A stretch of 64,000 bases of DNA from [Candidatus Thermochlorobacteriaceae] bacterium GBChlB. GTDB lineage: Bacteria > Bacteroidota > Chlorobiia > Chlorobiales > Thermochlorobacteraceae. The stretch covers positions 1 through 64,000 of the forward strand of contig JPGV01000025.1 of assembly GCA_000724175.1 (NCBI GenBank), given 5' to 3'. The notes under the pieces are model-generated. The model had not been told where the DNA came from and made no database searches. It saw only the letters and a program-made list of their open reading frames with translations. Positions 62,711 to 64,000 of this stretch are shown piece after piece (positions within the stretch are counted from its first letter, which is position 1; each line of letters starts with the position of its first letter). A program made the translations under genes and the position numbers.

Positions 62711-63325
62711 ATGATTGGAGTTATTGATTATGGAATGAGTAATTTGGCGTCATTATCAAATGCGCTCCTGTTTATTAATGTGCCTTTTGAGGTCACGGAC
62801 TCTCCGCCATCACTCAAAAAATATGATAAACTAATTTTACCGGGTGTTGGAGCTTTCGGTTTAGCAATGAAACGGCTAAATGAGTCTGGGTTTTCAGATG
62901 CAGTTCTTGAAGAAGTTTGCGTTAAAGGAAAGAAGATTTTAGGTATTTGCTTGGGTATGCAGCTTTTGTATGAAAAAAGTTCAGAACATGGTCAACATAA
63001 AGGACTTGGATTGATAAAAGGTTCGGTTGAGTATTTAGGAGAAAAAGTCTCTTTACCTGTTCCTCATGTTGGTTGGAACTCTGTTTTCTCTCCTAGAGAA
63101 ACAAATTTATTGAGAGCAAGCGAAGCGGAAGACTATTGCTTCTATTTTGTTCATAGTTTTTATTGTCAAGCGAAAAAGAGCGGGATTGTATCGGGAGTGG
63201 TTGAATACGGCGGGTTCAAGTTTGATGCGGTCGTTGAAGATGTAAATGTGATGGCTACTCAATTTCATCCTGAAAAAAGTCAGAAAAATGGATTGGAGTT
63301 ATTGAAAAAATTTGCGTTATGTTGA
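62711..63325 (+). CDS. hisH: Imidazole glycerol phosphate synthase-type glutamine amidotransferase subunit (HisH paralogue)
   Basis: A 204-residue class I glutaminase of HisH length. IGVIDYGMSNLASLSNAL opens the protein; the nucleophile cysteine lies in ILGICLGMQLLYEKSSEHG, and the His-Glu pair in VMATQFHPEKSQKNG. PHVGWNSV is the family block before the oxyanion region. It starts 2 bp after pseI and overlaps the hisF-like gene. No other histidine genes are present, so this copy most likely supplies ammonia for amination in glycan synthesis rather than for histidine. Confidence 0.92.
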   Translation: MIGVIDYGMSNLASLSNALLFINVPFEVTDSPPSLKKYDKLILPGVGAFGLAMKRLNESGFSDAVLEEVCVKGKKILGICLGMQLLYEKSSEHGQHKGLGLIKGSVEYLGEKVSLPVPHVGWNSVFSPRETNLLRASEAEDYCFYFVHSFYCQAKKSGIVSGVVEYGGFKFDAVVEDVNVMATQFHPEKSQKNGLELLKKFALC

Positions 63326-64000
63326 AAATAAGGTTAATTCCAGTTCTTTATATCAAAAATGGACTAATTGTTCGTAGTGAGAGTTTTTCATATCACCAGA
63401 ACATTGGAAATGTAATTAACGAAGCGAAGCGATATAATGAGTGGGATGTCGATGAACTCATTTATATTGATATTAGTCGTGATAAGCAATACGACGCGCG
63501 TCGTGACGATCACAAAATAAAATCTTTTCAGTCTATAGAACAAATCATTTCTGCTATTTCATCGGTCTGTTTTATGCCATTAACATTCGGCGGTGGCATT
63601 CGGACAATTGAGCAAGTTGATTTTATAATTAGAAGCGGGTCGGACAAAATTACTCTGAATACAGGAGCATTTAATAATCCTGAATTGGTTAAAGAAACAT
63701 CCCTTCGGTATGGCTCGCAATGTATCGTTTTATCAATTGATTATAGAACAGTAGAAGGGAAACCAATCGTATTTACAGAGTTTGGAGAAAAAAATACCGG
63801 CGTCAAAGTAGTTGATTGGGTAAATGAATGCGAGAAATTGGGTGCAGGAGAGATTTTTCTAAACTCTATTGAGCGCGACGGAACAGCAATGGGCTATGAT
63901 ATAGAGACTATTGGTCAAATTGTAGAATCAACCCGCTTGCCTGTTATTGCATGCGGGGGTGTAGGGGATGCATCTGATTTTGTTGAACTCGCAAAAAAGA
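63319..64000 (+). CDS. hisF: HisF-type cyclase subunit paralogue (partial, runs off the window)
   Basis: The frame opens at ATG 63319, overlapping the hisH stop by 7 bp, and is still open at base 64000 (about 227 codons). It begins MLKIRLIPVLYIKNGLIVRS, where canonical HisF has 'IPCLDVKDGRVVKG'; here the catalytic Asp of 'CLD' is replaced by Tyr (VLYIKN). FGGGIRTIEQVDFIIRSGSDKITLNTGA, IVLSIDYRTVEG, LGAGEIFLNSIERDGTAMGYDI and PVIACGGVGDASDFVEL follow. The altered active site and the locus fit a WbpI/LegF-type partner pair (WbpG-HisH-HisF) used for acetamidino sugar formation. Confidence 0.9.
   Translation, partial: MLKIRLIPVLYIKNGLIVRSESFSYHQNIGNVINEAKRYNEWDVDELIYIDISRDKQYDARRDDHKIKSFQSIEQIISAISSVCFMPLTFGGGIRTIEQVDFIIRSGSDKITLNTGAFNNPELVKETSLRYGSQCIVLSIDYRTVEGKPIVFTEFGEKNTGVKVVDWVNECEKLGAGEIFLNSIERDGTAMGYDIETIGQIVESTRLPVIACGGVGDASDFVELAKK

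Overview
The window looks like a chromosome segment from the Bacteroidota/Chlorobiota (FCB) group. Two secreted proteins end in type A Por-secretion (T9SS) sorting domains with the YPNPFNP signature. There is a DUF5916 protein with an outer-membrane-like C-terminus and a TPR-GGDEF protein, Shine-Dalgarno signals are often weak, and the general base composition is about 50% GC by eye. A Chlorobi/Ignavibacteria-like source is my best guess; no marker gene fixes it. No rRNA, tRNA, CRISPR array, phage or intact insertion sequence was seen.

Layout. 0-3.8 kb: end of a sugar ABC permease, an AT-rich orphan gene, an ABC-2 permease, an AEC transporter, a Bcp peroxiredoxin and a family 2 glycosyltransferase. 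3.8-9.2 kb, minus strand: a compact copper operon made of a small Cys-rich exported protein, MbnP, an MbnH-like di-haem peroxidase, a YtkA-like lipoprotein and a TonB receptor carrying the CxxxM and HxM copper motifs of OprC. 9.4-13.5 kb: a DUF5916 protein and a J-domain/YbjN-like/PspA envelope-stress operon. 13.6-17.7 kb: cobalamin-dependent methionine synthase behind a structured leader RNA that ends in an intrinsic terminator. 17.9-28.3 kb: a molybdenum-enzyme and organic-anion neighbourhood (an FdhD-GNAT fusion, a DUF7009-like protein, a YdeP-type molybdopterin oxidoreductase, MoeA, a sulfite-oxidase-fold protein, and an OFA-family MFS carrier with its 46-residue small subunit), with an antiporter, a STAS-like protein and a Uma2 protein between them.

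28.5-47.3 kb: a peptide-binding lipoprotein, a TPR-GGDEF cyclase, a BatA-like VWA protein, class I fumarase, two frameshifted secreted-protein genes, an M1 metallopeptidase with a T9SS tail, and a PDZ-containing histidine kinase/OmpR regulator pair followed by a TonB-like protein. 47.7-53.7 kb: a MarR regulator divergent from a five-gene tripartite ABC efflux operon (ATPase, HlyD adaptor, FtsX-type permease, thioredoxin-fold protein, TolC), with iterated repeats in the shared intergenic region.

53.9-64 kb: a surface-glycan locus. A winged-helix/nucleotidyltransferase-like regulator is translationally coupled to Wzm; Wzt follows, then a complete pseudaminic acid pathway (pseB, pseC, methyltransferase, pseF, pseG-pseH fusion, pseI), and then a hisH/hisF pair that predicts an amidotransferase just beyond the window. 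Base composition becomes clearly more AT-rich inside wzt and stays so to the end, which suggests a horizontally exchanged cassette. The strongest leads are the OprC/MbnP/MbnH copper operon, the metH leader RNA, the FdhD-GNAT fusion and the cassette junction inside wzt.
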